The notes under the pieces were generated by a model that worked only from the letters and a program-made list of their open reading frames with translations, had not been told where the DNA came from and did not search any database. From UBA11524 sp045591175 (lineage in GTDB: Bacteria > Bacillota > Clostridia > Christensenellales > Aristaeellaceae), in the NCBI GenBank assembly GCA_045591175.1, contig JAZNSI010000032.1, positions 4,417 through 68,416 of the forward strand: a stretch of DNA of 64,000 nt, written 5' to 3'. This document shows, one piece after another, positions 8,679-16,878 of this stretch (position 1 is its first letter; each line of letters opens with the position of its first letter). The position numbers and the translations under genes were made by a program.

Positions 8679-8707
8679 ATTATAATGGGATTTGCGAGGG
8701 ATTGCAA
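8679..8707 (-). promoter_or_regulatory. Sigma-A promoter of the P-loop/CYTH gene
   Basis: On the minus strand, TTGCAA (8707-8702) lies 17 bp before TATAAT (8684-8679), in the 67-bp gap after the FliB-like gene. Confidence 0.8.
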
Positions 8708-8713
8708 GGCGCG

Positions 8714-9625
8714 TCAGGCTTCCCACAGCGCGTCCAGCAGCGCGGCGATGTTCTCCTCGGAATACTCGATCTCGGCGGAGTACATGCGGGCCAGATCGAT
8801 GCAGTCGGCGAGGGTACAGCCGGACTTTGCGGCGCACAGTGCAGCCAGAATCCGCGTGGACAGCACGCAGAACGCCACCCGGCCGGGGATGTCGTCGTCC
8901 TCCAGCGCGCCGGGGAGATGGCGGTAGAGCATGTACATGCAGAAGTTATCCAGTGCGACACGCAGACGCTCCGGACAACTGCCGGTATTGCCCGACAGCA
9001 GATCCAGCGCGTTGTCCCACGCCGGGTCGAGCCGCTCCAGTCCCCGATAAACCTCCGCCCAATCCCTGCCCGGGATAGCGAAATCCACCGCGTCCAGCAG
9101 CGCGTCGAGGCGGGCTTCGAGGGGCATTGAAGTATCCTGCATGAGCGCGATCAGCTCACCGCGCAGGGACAGCAGGGCGGCTTCTTCCTCGGGCAGGTCG
9201 GCGTCCTCGCCGTCGTCCTTCAGGGCGATGAGCCGCATGGGCTCCTCCTGCGAGAGAATCAGTCGCGCCGCTTCCTCGCAGCACAGGCCGAGGCCGATTT
9301 CCTTGCGATCAGCGAAATAGTTCCGGAACCGGGGATGATCTGCGCAGATCTGGCACAGATTGTCCTCGCCCAGTGCGGTGATCAGGTCGCACAGGCCGTT
9401 TTGGTTCAGCATCGGGCAGCGCTCGCCCTCGCCAAGGCGAAAGGATGACACCTCGCCATCGTCAATGGAGGCGTTCAGCCGTGTGCCGAATTCGCCGGGG
9501 ACGCGGCGGTAGGCCTCGCGGGCGTCCGGGTCAATGTCGATCTCCCAGCCGATGCAGCAGGAGTGCCGGCATCTGTCCGCGATGCAGTGGAAGATTGGGT
9601 AGTAGTTGGGTGCAATTAAGCGCAT
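8714..9625 (-). CDS. FliB-family protein (flagellin lysine-N-methylase-like)
   Basis: About 303 aa. The N-terminus has the FliB/YkgJ-type cysteine cluster CIADRCRHSCCIGWEID, then CPMLNQNGLC and CQICADHPRFRNYF, followed by GLCCEEAARLIL; the pattern suggests an Fe-S or metal site. FliB proteins methylate lysines on flagellin in enterics, but no flagellar genes are in this window, so the target may differ. The start at 9625 has GGAGG 7 nt upstream and overlaps the GH2 stop by 10 bp, implying translational coupling with GH2. Confidence 0.8.
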   Translation of the reverse strand: MRLIAPNYYPIFHCIADRCRHSCCIGWEIDIDPDAREAYRRVPGEFGTRLNASIDDGEVSSFRLGEGERCPMLNQNGLCDLITALGEDNLCQICADHPRFRNYFADRKEIGLGLCCEEAARLILSQEEPMRLIALKDDGEDADLPEEEAALLSLRGELIALMQDTSMPLEARLDALLDAVDFAIPGRDWAEVYRGLERLDPAWDNALDLLSGNTGSCPERLRVALDNFCMYMLYRHLPGALEDDDIPGRVAFCVLSTRILAALCAAKSGCTLADCIDLARMYSAEIEYSEENIAALLDALWEA

Positions 9626-12282
9626 GTCAATGCCTCCACAAGGGACGCCGCGAAGGCGCGAACGGTGACGTCCTCTGCTTTCTCCCACAGGCGGGCGGTC
9701 AGGTGGGGGATGCCGTCCTGTTCCCACAGCAGGCACAGCTGCTGACAGCGTTCGGTGTTGTCGATCATCTGGACAATGGGGTTGTGGCAGTCCACGTTTT
9801 CACAGTGCGCCGTTTGGATGACCTGATACCATGCGGGGGTGGTGTAGTCCTCCTGGGCGAAGGCCTTGAGCCAGGGGTGCTGCGCGTCGATGCACAGGCC
9901 CAGCGTGCCGATGGGCACCGGCTTGCCCATGCTTTCGCTGATGGAGCGGAACATGGGGTAGCACCAGAAGTCGCTGGCATAGGTGGCGGGCAGTTTGCCC
10001 TCTGCATCCGGAATAACGATGGCGGGCACGGCGGAAGCCTTCGCCTCCTCGATAGACTTCACGAACGCCACGCGCTTGTTGCCCAGTGTGATGCCCTCGC
10101 GGGTGATCTCGATGGGGTATTCGGGGAACACCCAGATGGGGTAGTGGTTGACCGTGCCGTCCTCCAGCGTCAGGCGGACGGTGAGGCGGCGGGTCTGGAA
10201 GGGCTGCGTGTGCACCTGGCCCAGGCAGACGCTGACCGGGCTGGACAGCCGCTTGCCCGTGCTTTCCACAGGGACGGTCTGCTCTGCGAGGACGGTATCG
10301 CCGTCCAGCAGCTCGCAATGGACGGCGGTATGTACCTTGCGCGGGTCGCACTCGCTGACGCGGACGCTGAAACGGACTTCCTCCCCGCAGGCAAGGACGA
10401 ACCTGTCGAACTCGCCCAGCACCACCGTGGACGCGCAGAACTCCCGCCACGCTTCCGGGGTGATCAGGCCCTTGCTTTCCATGAAGGCGTTCAGCACGCC
10501 CACCAGCGCCGTGCCCTGCCCGGTGAAGTCCTGCAGGTCGAGCAGCTGGAAGCCGGACAATTCCGACGTGCGCAGGAAGGTCTCGATCTCCCGGCGGTAG
10601 CAGTCGATGGCCAGCTTGCCCGCCGAGCGGAAGAACCGCTCGTGGTCTTCCCACAGTCCGGCCTTCTGCAGCCGCTCGCGGAACACCTCGAAGTTGCGGG
10701 CCTTCAGGGGACCGGTATACTTGTCAATTTCATCGAAGTCCGGGTAGAACTCGTACTGCCCGACCTCATGGCTGATGACCGGCACCTCGGGGATGAAGGC
10801 CTGCGCGCTCTCCGCGTCCACGTACTTCACGCCCATGCCGTACTGGATGGCGATCTTGCCCGCAGCACCGGTGGCGGATTCCACCACCTCCGGCGCGATC
10901 ATGCGGTCATAATTGCTGACGGATTCCGGCTCGGTCGTCTGCACGATGCCCTGAGGAGCGTCGCACATGGCGTAGCTGCCACGGATGAGCCGGTCGCCGG
11001 CGAGGCGCACGCCCACAAAGACGTCCTCCTCCTCCAGCACCTCCGGTACCCACTGGAAGTTATTCGCACCGGAAATGTAGAGCTTGTCCGGGTCGAACTT
11101 GCGGTATTCGGCCAGCATGGCGTTGAGGGCCTTTTTGCTGCCCCACAGCTCGTTGCCCATGGACAGGAACACGAAGGACGGGTGATGCCCGAATTCGCCC
11201 AGCATGCGCAGGCCCTCGCCAAACAGGAACTGCCGCTCGGCAGCGTTGTAGCCTTCCTCGCCCTCTTCGGTGATCGTCCCCCAGAAGGGCAGCTCCGGGG
11301 ACATGGCGATGCCCAGCTCGTCGGCGGCGGTGAAGGCCGCATCCGGCGGGCAGCAGGTGTGGAAGCGGTAGTGGTTGACGCCGTAATCCTTCGCGGTTTG
11401 CAGCACCTTGCGCCAGCTGTCCACGTCGGTGGGGGCGTAGCCGGTGCGGGGGAAGATCAGGCCGTCGTGCTTGCCGCGCAGGAACACCTCGCGCCCGTTG
11501 CACATCAGGCTCCGGCCCTTGCTCTCGAACTTGCGAAGGCCGAAGGTGGTTGCATACACGTCACCATCCACGTCAATGGAGAGGGTATGCAGGGCGGGGG
11601 AGAACTCGTCCCAGAGAGCCTCATTGCCCGTCAGGGGGAGGACGCCCTCCAGCGCGTGGCCGTTGATTTGAACGCGGTGCGGCTCCTGTCCGGGCAGACC
11701 AATGGACGCATAGCCGTCGTGCCGACCCTCCACATAGGCGCGAAGGCGAAGCTTCTTTCCTGCAATATCCGGGAACGCCTGCACGCCGGTCACGATGGCC
11801 TTCGCTGCGGTCAGGCTGATCTCGCCCGTGATGCCGTTCCAGTTGGACTGGGTGTCGAGGCTGGTCAGGTGGCCGCCGCGGGTGGGGTAATCGGTGTTGT
11901 CCACCCGGATGATCAGGGTGTGCGGGCCCTTCTTCAGCCCCGGCAGGAAGTACAGATGGGGCGCGCAGAGGGAGCAGCGGCTGGCGATTTCCTGGCCATC
12001 CAGCCACACGGTGGTCTTGCGGGTGCGCTCCAGCTTCAGGAGGACGGCCATGTCCTGCCAGTCGCCGGCTTCAAAGGTGCGCATGAACCACGCATATCCC
12101 TCGAATTTGTGGGCGTCTGTGAGGAAGTAGGTCTCCCGCGCGGGGTTCTCCGGGCCGAGACCGGCGGCGGAGGTCGTGCCGGGGAGCATCATTTCGTCAG
12201 GATAAACGGCGGGCAGGGCGTCGCGTTTTTCCGCATCCAGATAAACCTGCCACAATCCGGAAAGATCGATCTTCTGCATCAT
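9616..12282 (-). CDS. Glycoside hydrolase family 2 protein
   Basis: An 888-aa retaining GH2 enzyme (beta-galactosidase/glucuronidase/mannosidase group). It has an N-terminal sugar-binding jelly roll (FEGYAWFMRTFE, TTVWLDGQEIA), an Ig-like domain (YATTFGLRKFESKGRSLMCNG), then the TIM barrel (VFLRGKHDG onward). The acid/base is Glu378 in FLSMGNELWG and the nucleophile candidate is Glu506 in VISHEVGQYEF. There is no signal peptide, so it probably acts on imported oligosaccharides in the cytosol. Substrate specificity cannot be read. GAGGTG precedes an ATGATG start. It is the first gene of a unit with the FliB-like gene. Confidence 0.9.
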   Translation of the reverse strand: MMQKIDLSGLWQVYLDAEKRDALPAVYPDEMMLPGTTSAAGLGPENPARETYFLTDAHKFEGYAWFMRTFEAGDWQDMAVLLKLERTRKTTVWLDGQEIASRCSLCAPHLYFLPGLKKGPHTLIIRVDNTDYPTRGGHLTSLDTQSNWNGITGEISLTAAKAIVTGVQAFPDIAGKKLRLRAYVEGRHDGYASIGLPGQEPHRVQINGHALEGVLPLTGNEALWDEFSPALHTLSIDVDGDVYATTFGLRKFESKGRSLMCNGREVFLRGKHDGLIFPRTGYAPTDVDSWRKVLQTAKDYGVNHYRFHTCCPPDAAFTAADELGIAMSPELPFWGTITEEGEEGYNAAERQFLFGEGLRMLGEFGHHPSFVFLSMGNELWGSKKALNAMLAEYRKFDPDKLYISGANNFQWVPEVLEEEDVFVGVRLAGDRLIRGSYAMCDAPQGIVQTTEPESVSNYDRMIAPEVVESATGAAGKIAIQYGMGVKYVDAESAQAFIPEVPVISHEVGQYEFYPDFDEIDKYTGPLKARNFEVFRERLQKAGLWEDHERFFRSAGKLAIDCYRREIETFLRTSELSGFQLLDLQDFTGQGTALVGVLNAFMESKGLITPEAWREFCASTVVLGEFDRFVLACGEEVRFSVRVSECDPRKVHTAVHCELLDGDTVLAEQTVPVESTGKRLSSPVSVCLGQVHTQPFQTRRLTVRLTLEDGTVNHYPIWVFPEYPIEITREGITLGNKRVAFVKSIEEAKASAVPAIVIPDAEGKLPATYASDFWCYPMFRSISESMGKPVPIGTLGLCIDAQHPWLKAFAQEDYTTPAWYQVIQTAHCENVDCHNPIVQMIDNTERCQQLCLLWEQDGIPHLTARLWEKAEDVTVRAFAASLVEALTCA

Positions 12283-12314
12283 CGCACCTCAAAACTGTTG
12301 GAATGGTTGACAAC

Positions 12315-12343
12315 ATTATAAGCCCCAATGCGTTTTTTTTCAA
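12315..12343 (-). promoter_or_regulatory. Sigma-A promoter of the GH2-FliB unit
   Basis: On the minus strand, TTGAAA (12343-12338), 17 bp, TATAAT (12320-12315). It is arranged back to back with a plus-strand promoter at 12372. Confidence 0.8.
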
Positions 12344-12371
12344 TCTGCTTTGCGTACTTGTTCATATTCGG

Positions 12372-12399
12372 TTGAAAAATCTCAATTATACTTTATAAT
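12372..12399 (+). promoter_or_regulatory. Sigma-A promoter of the zinc-ribbon/DUF5685/J-domain unit
   Basis: TTGAAA (12372-12377), 16 bp, TATAAT (12394-12399), about 48 bp before the first gene. Confidence 0.7.
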
Positions 12400-12446
12400 G
12401 TATCATGGAATTGTGCGGGGACACCCCGTGGAAAGAGGGCATATTT

Positions 12447-12854
12447 ATGTGGATGCGAATCAAGATGGCGATCATGCGTTTTATGCAGGGCCGCAACGGT
12501 GTGGACAACCTGGGCTATCACGCCCTGTGGACGGGCCTGGGGCTGCAGATCGTGGGTATCTTCATCGGTCTGCCGCTGCTGAGCCTGGTGGGCAATGTGC
12601 TGTATGTTTATGCGCTGTTCCGCTGCTTCAGCCGGAATGTCTACAAGCGGCGGGCGGAAAACAGCCGCTACATGCAGTCCGTGAGCAAGTGGAAGAAGGA
12701 AGTGAAGCAGTTCTTCCTGCGGGTGAAGGGCTCCAAGGAGTACAAGTACTTCCGCTGCCCCGGCTGCAAGAACCGCCTGCGCCTGCGCCGCGGCTGCGGG
12801 GAGAAGCACATCACCTGCCCCGTGTGCAAGCACCAGTTCGACCAGAAGGCGTGA
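12447..12854 (+). CDS. Membrane protein with C-terminal zinc ribbon
   Basis: About 135 aa. A hydrophobic hairpin at residues about 28-60 (LWTGLGLQIVGIFIGLPLLSLVGNVLYVYALF) is followed by a basic linker and a C-terminal zinc ribbon FRCPGC...ITCPVCKHQF. It is probably a small inner-membrane protein with a cytosolic metal-binding head. The start at 12447 has GAGG 8-9 nt upstream; an upstream in-frame ATG at 12405 has no clear site. It is first in a tight unit with the DUF5685 and J-domain genes (4 bp gap). No function is established. Confidence 0.7.
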   Translation: MWMRIKMAIMRFMQGRNGVDNLGYHALWTGLGLQIVGIFIGLPLLSLVGNVLYVYALFRCFSRNVYKRRAENSRYMQSVSKWKKEVKQFFLRVKGSKEYKYFRCPGCKNRLRLRRGCGEKHITCPVCKHQFDQKA

Positions 12855-12858
12855 TTTT

Positions 12859-13734
12859 ATGTTCGGTTATGTAAGGCCCAACTGGGCGGATCTGTCCGAG
12901 ACGGATCAGCAGCGTTACCGGGCCCATTATTGCGGGCTTTGCCATGCTATCGGCGCGCGTCACGGGCAGGCGGCCCGTATGGCGCTGACCTTCGATCTGA
13001 CCTACCTGACCATTTTCCTCTCTTCGCTCTATGAGCCGGAGGAAGCATCCGGCGAGGCCCGCTGCCTGCCCCATCCGGTGAAGCGGCATCATTGGGCGCG
13101 CAGCAAAATCACCGATTACGCGGCGGACATGACCATCGCCCTGACCTGGCACAAGCTGGCGGACGACTGGCGGGATGACCGCAATCTTGCCGCAAAGGGC
13201 GCTTCCGCCTGGCTGAAGAAGGCCTACGCCCGCGTCCGGGCGGAGCATCCCCGGCAGTGCGAGGCCATCGAGGCCTCCCTGCGCACCCTGGGCAAGGTGG
13301 AGAAGCAGCGCGATCCGTCCCCCGACGCGGCGGCACGGTGCTTCGGCGAGCTGATGGCGGAGCTCTTCGTGATGGAGGAGGACTACTGGTCGGGCGCCCT
13401 GCGGGCTTTCGGGTACTCGCTGGGGCGGTACATCTACCTGCTGGACGCCACCTGCGATTACGACAAGGACGTGAAGTCCGGCAGCTACAACCCGGTCATC
13501 CTGATGGGAAAGAAGCCGGAGGACATGCGCGACACCCTCGAGCTGCTGCTGGGGGACGCTTCCGCCGCCTTTGAGAAGCTGCCGCTCATCCAGGATGAGG
13601 AGATCCTGCGGAATATCCTGTATTCCGGCGTGTGGCAGGGCTACAACGAATATCTGCACAAGAAGGACAAGAAGCAAGAAAGCGAGGTGAAGGATCATGG
13701 TGACGAACCCCCATCAGCTGCTGGGCGTACCTGA
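12859..13734 (+). CDS. DUF5685 family protein
   Basis: A 291-aa, mainly helical protein matching what I recall of DUF5685: the start FGYVRPNWADL, the N-terminal AHYCGLCHAIGARHG, the central ALTWHKLADDWRDDR, and LLDATCDYDKDVKSGSYNPV near residue 200. Conserved His, Cys and Asp residues at helix ends suggest a metal-binding all-alpha fold, possibly reminiscent of isoprenoid-binding helices, but the function is unknown. It overlaps the J-domain gene by 38 bp, a strong sign of coupled expression. Confidence 0.75.
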   Translation: MFGYVRPNWADLSETDQQRYRAHYCGLCHAIGARHGQAARMALTFDLTYLTIFLSSLYEPEEASGEARCLPHPVKRHHWARSKITDYAADMTIALTWHKLADDWRDDRNLAAKGASAWLKKAYARVRAEHPRQCEAIEASLRTLGKVEKQRDPSPDAAARCFGELMAELFVMEEDYWSGALRAFGYSLGRYIYLLDATCDYDKDVKSGSYNPVILMGKKPEDMRDTLELLLGDASAAFEKLPLIQDEEILRNILYSGVWQGYNEYLHKKDKKQESEVKDHGDEPPSAAGRT

Positions 13735-14434
13735 AAACGCCACGCAGGAGGAGATCAAACGCGCCTACCGCCGCAAGGCCAAGGAATGTCACCCTGACCT
13801 GCACCCTGATGATCCCAACGCGGCGAAGAAAATGAACGAGCTCAATGAAGCCTACGACATGCTGATGAACCCGGAGAAATACAGGCAGCGTCCGCAGCAG
13901 AATCCCTATGGCGGCAATCCCTATGGGCAGAGCTACGGCGGCTACGGGCAGAGCTATGGCGGCTCCTACGGTCAGGGCGGCTGGCAGGGTGGATTCGGCG
14001 GCTTTGACTTCGAGGACATTTTCGGCGGATACCGCAGCACCCAGGCGCCGCCGCCCACCGAGCAGCCCGGCGACAGCGATTTCGTCCGCCAGGCGATCCG
14101 CGATATCCAGATGCGGGCGTACAATTCCGCCCTGTTATCTCTGTCAAAGGTGATCAGCGGCCAGCGCAATGCCCGGTGGTATTACCTCTCCGGCGTGGCG
14201 AACCGCGGCGCGGGCAACACCATTCAGGCCGTGGAGGACATGAGCCGTGCCTGCCAGATGGACCCCACCAACGGCCTGTACCAGACGCTGCTGCGCCAGT
14301 ACCGCCAGTCCGGGCAGACCTATCAGCGCAATGCCGGCGGCTACAGGACCACCTTCTTCGATCCGTCGCGGCTGTGCTATCTGTGCTGCATGATGCAGCT
14401 GTGCTGCCCGTACTCGCGGTTTATCTGCTGCTGA
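13697..14434 (+). CDS. J-domain protein with Gly/Tyr-rich linker and cysteine-string tail
   Basis: 245 aa. An N-terminal J domain (about 1-65, PHQLLGVPENATQEEIKRAY with HPD in ECHPDLHP) identifies an Hsp70 co-chaperone. A low-complexity GGY/GQS segment (about 72-100) and a DFEDIFGG stretch follow, then a TPR-like helical region (about 130-205). The last 20 residues carry seven cysteines (pattern C-x2-CC-x4-CC-x6-CC). It lacks the DnaJ zinc centre and client-binding domains, so it is not canonical DnaJ. AAGG lies just before the start. It ends the three-gene unit and probably recruits DnaK to the partner proteins. Confidence 0.85.
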   Translation: MVTNPHQLLGVPENATQEEIKRAYRRKAKECHPDLHPDDPNAAKKMNELNEAYDMLMNPEKYRQRPQQNPYGGNPYGQSYGGYGQSYGGSYGQGGWQGGFGGFDFEDIFGGYRSTQAPPPTEQPGDSDFVRQAIRDIQMRAYNSALLSLSKVISGQRNARWYYLSGVANRGAGNTIQAVEDMSRACQMDPTNGLYQTLLRQYRQSGQTYQRNAGGYRTTFFDPSRLCYLCCMMQLCCPYSRFICC

Positions 14435-14491
14435 CGCGGCATCCCGAACACCTGCGCCGCTTCTTTCCGGGGGCGGCGTTCGTTCCGTCAC

Positions 14492-14520
14492 TGGACAGGG
14501 GATGGAAACTATGATAGAAT
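14492..14520 (+). promoter_or_regulatory. Sigma-A promoter of the TauE-GH43 operon
   Basis: TGGACA (14492-14497), 17 bp, TAGAAT (14515-14520), 17 bp before the TauE-like start. Confidence 0.6.
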
Positions 14521-14536
14521 AAAGGTAGTGTTTGAA

Positions 14537-15313
14537 ATGGATATGTTGGTCAAATTCATCGTTTGTCTGTTTGCAGGTCTGGGAGCAGGTCTGGGTACTG
14601 GTTTTGCGGGCATGAGCGCTGCAGCCGTCATCACACCCATGCTGGTGACCTTTCTGGGCATGGAGACCTATGACGCGGTAGGCATCGCCCTTGCCAGCGA
14701 TGTGCTTGCCAGCGCCGTCTCCGCGTGGACATACCACAAGAACGGCAATCTGGACATCAAAAACGGCCTGACGATGATGATTACCGTGCTGCTGTTCACC
14801 GTGGTGGGCAGCTGGGTGTCCAGCCTTGTGCCCTCGACGACCATGGGCGGTTTCTCCGTGTTCATGACGATGATGCTGGGCGTGAAGTTCATCCTGAAGC
14901 CCGTCATGACCACCAAGGAAGCCATGGCTCAAGTGGATGCCAGGAAGCGCACCATCCAGTCCATCGGCTGCGGCGCGATGATCGGCTTTATCTGCGGCTT
15001 CATCGGCGCGGGCGGCGGCATGATGATGCTCCTCATCCTCACCACGGTCATGGGCTACGAGCTTAAAACGGCCGTAGGTACCAGCGTGTTCATCATGACC
15101 TTCACGGCCCTGACCGGCTCGGTGAGCCACTTTGCCATCGGCGGCGCGCCGGATTGGTGGACGCTGATTCTCTGCGTGGCTTCCACGCTGCTCTTCGCCC
15201 GCATTGCGGCGAAATTCGCCAACAAGGCAAAACCTGCGACCCTCAACCGGGCTACCGGCGTGGTGCTGGTGGTGCTGGGCGCGGTGATTCTCCTTTTCAA
15301 CGCTTTCACTTAA
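14537..15313 (+). CDS. TauE/SafE family transporter
   Basis: About 258 aa with eight hydrophobic helices in two repeats. The family glycine/proline signatures are present: AGLGAGLGTGFAGMSAAAVITPML in the first half and GFICGFIGAGGGMMMLLILT in the second. TauE/SafE proteins move sulfite, sulfoacetate or other small organic anions across the membrane. AAAGG lies upstream; ATG 14537 is preferred to a GTG at 14528, which is too close to it. It is first in an operon with an FMN hydroxyacid dehydrogenase-like enzyme, so an organic acid substrate is plausible but unproven. Confidence 0.85.
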   Translation: MDMLVKFIVCLFAGLGAGLGTGFAGMSAAAVITPMLVTFLGMETYDAVGIALASDVLASAVSAWTYHKNGNLDIKNGLTMMITVLLFTVVGSWVSSLVPSTTMGGFSVFMTMMLGVKFILKPVMTTKEAMAQVDARKRTIQSIGCGAMIGFICGFIGAGGGMMMLLILTTVMGYELKTAVGTSVFIMTFTALTGSVSHFAIGGAPDWWTLILCVASTLLFARIAAKFANKAKPATLNRATGVVLVVLGAVILLFNAFT

Positions 15314-15334
15314 TACATGAAGGAGGCCTTCCCC

Positions 15335-16228
15335 ATGGAACGCAAATCCATTTCGTCCGACGTGATCACCCGGGCATATATCGACTCTCTGCTGGTGGAG
15401 GTGCGCCATCTGGACGCGGTCATGCCCTCCACGGAGATGACGCTCTTCGGCAAAACTTTCGCCACCCCCGTGGCGACGGCGGCGCTCAGCCACATGCACA
15501 ATCAGTACCCCGACGGCATGGCCGCCATGGCGGACGGCGCGCAGCAGGCGGGCGCGCTGGTCTTCAGCGGCATGGGCCCCAAGGACGAACTGGAGCGCAT
15601 GGTCGCTACCGGCGCGCAGGTCATCAAGATCATCAAACCCTATGCTGATCGCGAGAGTGTGTACGACAAGATCCGCCATGCGGAGGAGATCGGCTGCCTG
15701 GGCGTGGGCATCGACACCGACCATGCCTTCTCCCGCGGCGGCTATGACGTGATCGAGGGCATGCCCATGTTCCCGCTGTCCTCCGCGGAATTGGCGGACA
15801 TGGTCAAGGCCACCAAGCTGCCCTTCTTCATCAAGGGCGTTTTGTCCCGTAAGGAGGCCCGCAAGTGCCTGGACTGTGGCGTGAAGGGCATGGTCGTCAG
15901 CCACCACAACGGCCGCATCGACACCGCCGTGCCCCCGCTGATGGTGCTGCCGGAGATCGCCGAGGAAGTCAACGGCGAGGTGGCTCTGTTTGTGGACTGC
16001 GCCATTCAATCCGGCCTGGACGTGCTCAAGTGCCTGGCCCTGGGCGCGACGGGCGCCTGCGTGGGCCGTCCGCTGATGCAGCCCCTGCGCGAAAAGGGCG
16101 CGGAAGGCGTGCGCGGCGTGATCGAGGGCATCACCACCGACCTGCGCTACAACATGGCCATGACTGCCTCCCCGGATGTGAAGAGCGTTGACCCGACCAT
16201 CATCCGCCTGGCGAAGCACACCTGGTGA
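15335..16228 (+). CDS. FMN-dependent alpha-hydroxy-acid dehydrogenase family protein
   Basis: About 297 aa, TIM barrel of the lactate oxidase/glycolate oxidase/FMN_dh group. Visible features: the substrate- and FMN-binding strand FFIKGVLSRKEA (Lys), the active-site region MVVSHHNGRIDTAVPPLMVLPEI in place of the canonical S-N-H-G-x-R-Q, FVDCAIQSGLDVLKCLALGA (FMN phosphate loop) and GATGACVGRP. The motif differs (HHNGR), so the true substrate is uncertain. AGGAGG lies 8 nt before the chosen ATG; ORF sequence upstream of it is not family-like. GTGA overlap couples it to the next gene. Confidence 0.8.
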   Translation: MERKSISSDVITRAYIDSLLVEVRHLDAVMPSTEMTLFGKTFATPVATAALSHMHNQYPDGMAAMADGAQQAGALVFSGMGPKDELERMVATGAQVIKIIKPYADRESVYDKIRHAEEIGCLGVGIDTDHAFSRGGYDVIEGMPMFPLSSAELADMVKATKLPFFIKGVLSRKEARKCLDCGVKGMVVSHHNGRIDTAVPPLMVLPEIAEEVNGEVALFVDCAIQSGLDVLKCLALGATGACVGRPLMQPLREKGAEGVRGVIEGITTDLRYNMAMTASPDVKSVDPTIIRLAKHTW

Positions 16229-16233
16229 CCGTC

Positions 16234-16866
16234 ATGAAGAGAATCGACATGAATACCTACCCCCGCCGCGATCATTTCGCCCACTTCTGTGCCATGGCGT
16301 ACCCCTATGTCGGCGTGACCGTGGACGCGGACGTGACGGATCTGCTGGCCCTGTGCCGGGAGAAGGGCTATTCCTTCTACCTGATGGTGCTGCATGCCGT
16401 CGCCCTTGCGGCGGATGAGGTGGACGAGTTCCGGCGGCGCATCGACAATGAAGGCATCGTCGAATATGACGCTTGCCCCACCTCCCACACCGAACTCAAG
16501 CCCGACGGCACCTATGCCTACTGCACGCTGCACCATCACATGCCCCTGGCGGACTACCTCGCCAAAGCGGAGGCGGCCCGCGCGGCGGTCCGGGAGAGCG
16601 GCTCCATCGAGGAAGAGGACGACGTGCAGTCCATGTACTTCATCTCGACCCTGCCGTGGCTGCATTACACGCAGCTGGTGCAGCCCGTGGCCTGCGGGGA
16701 GGAGTCGAATCCCCGCATCACCTGGGGCAAGTATCAGTCCGATGCGGCTGGCCGGATGATGATGCCCCTGTCCGTGCTGGTGCACCACGCGCTGGCGGAC
16801 GGGCTACACATCGCGAAGTTCTATGAAGCCTTTGACCGGCAGGTCAGGCTGCTCTGCAATGAATAA
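16234..16866 (+). CDS. CatA-like O-acyltransferase
   Basis: About 210 aa, chloramphenicol acetyltransferase fold. The catalytic histidine motif HHALADG (HHAxxDG) lies near the C-terminus and RRDHFAHFCAM near the start resembles the RxxxFxxF of the family. It is probably a trimeric acetyl/acyl-CoA-dependent O-acyltransferase acting on a sugar or organic acid rather than a resistance enzyme, given its catabolic operon. A GTG at 16225 overlapping the previous stop is an alternative start. Neither has a strong ribosome-binding site, consistent with coupling. Confidence 0.8.
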   Translation: MKRIDMNTYPRRDHFAHFCAMAYPYVGVTVDADVTDLLALCREKGYSFYLMVLHAVALAADEVDEFRRRIDNEGIVEYDACPTSHTELKPDGTYAYCTLHHHMPLADYLAKAEAARAAVRESGSIEEEDDVQSMYFISTLPWLHYTQLVQPVACGEESNPRITWGKYQSDAAGRMMMPLSVLVHHALADGLHIAKFYEAFDRQVRLLCNE

Positions 16867-16878
16867 GGAGGACGAATT

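Noticed and set aside
9445..12321. 958-codon plus-strand ORF
   Set aside because: Antisense shadow of the GH2 gene.
14144..16219. 691-codon minus-strand ORF
   Set aside because: Runs antisense across several real genes of the TauE operon; no ribosome-binding site or family features.
16234..16866. Chloramphenicol resistance gene
   Set aside because: The CatA fold and HHALADG motif are present, but it lies inside a sugar-catabolism operon; resistance cannot be inferred from fold alone.
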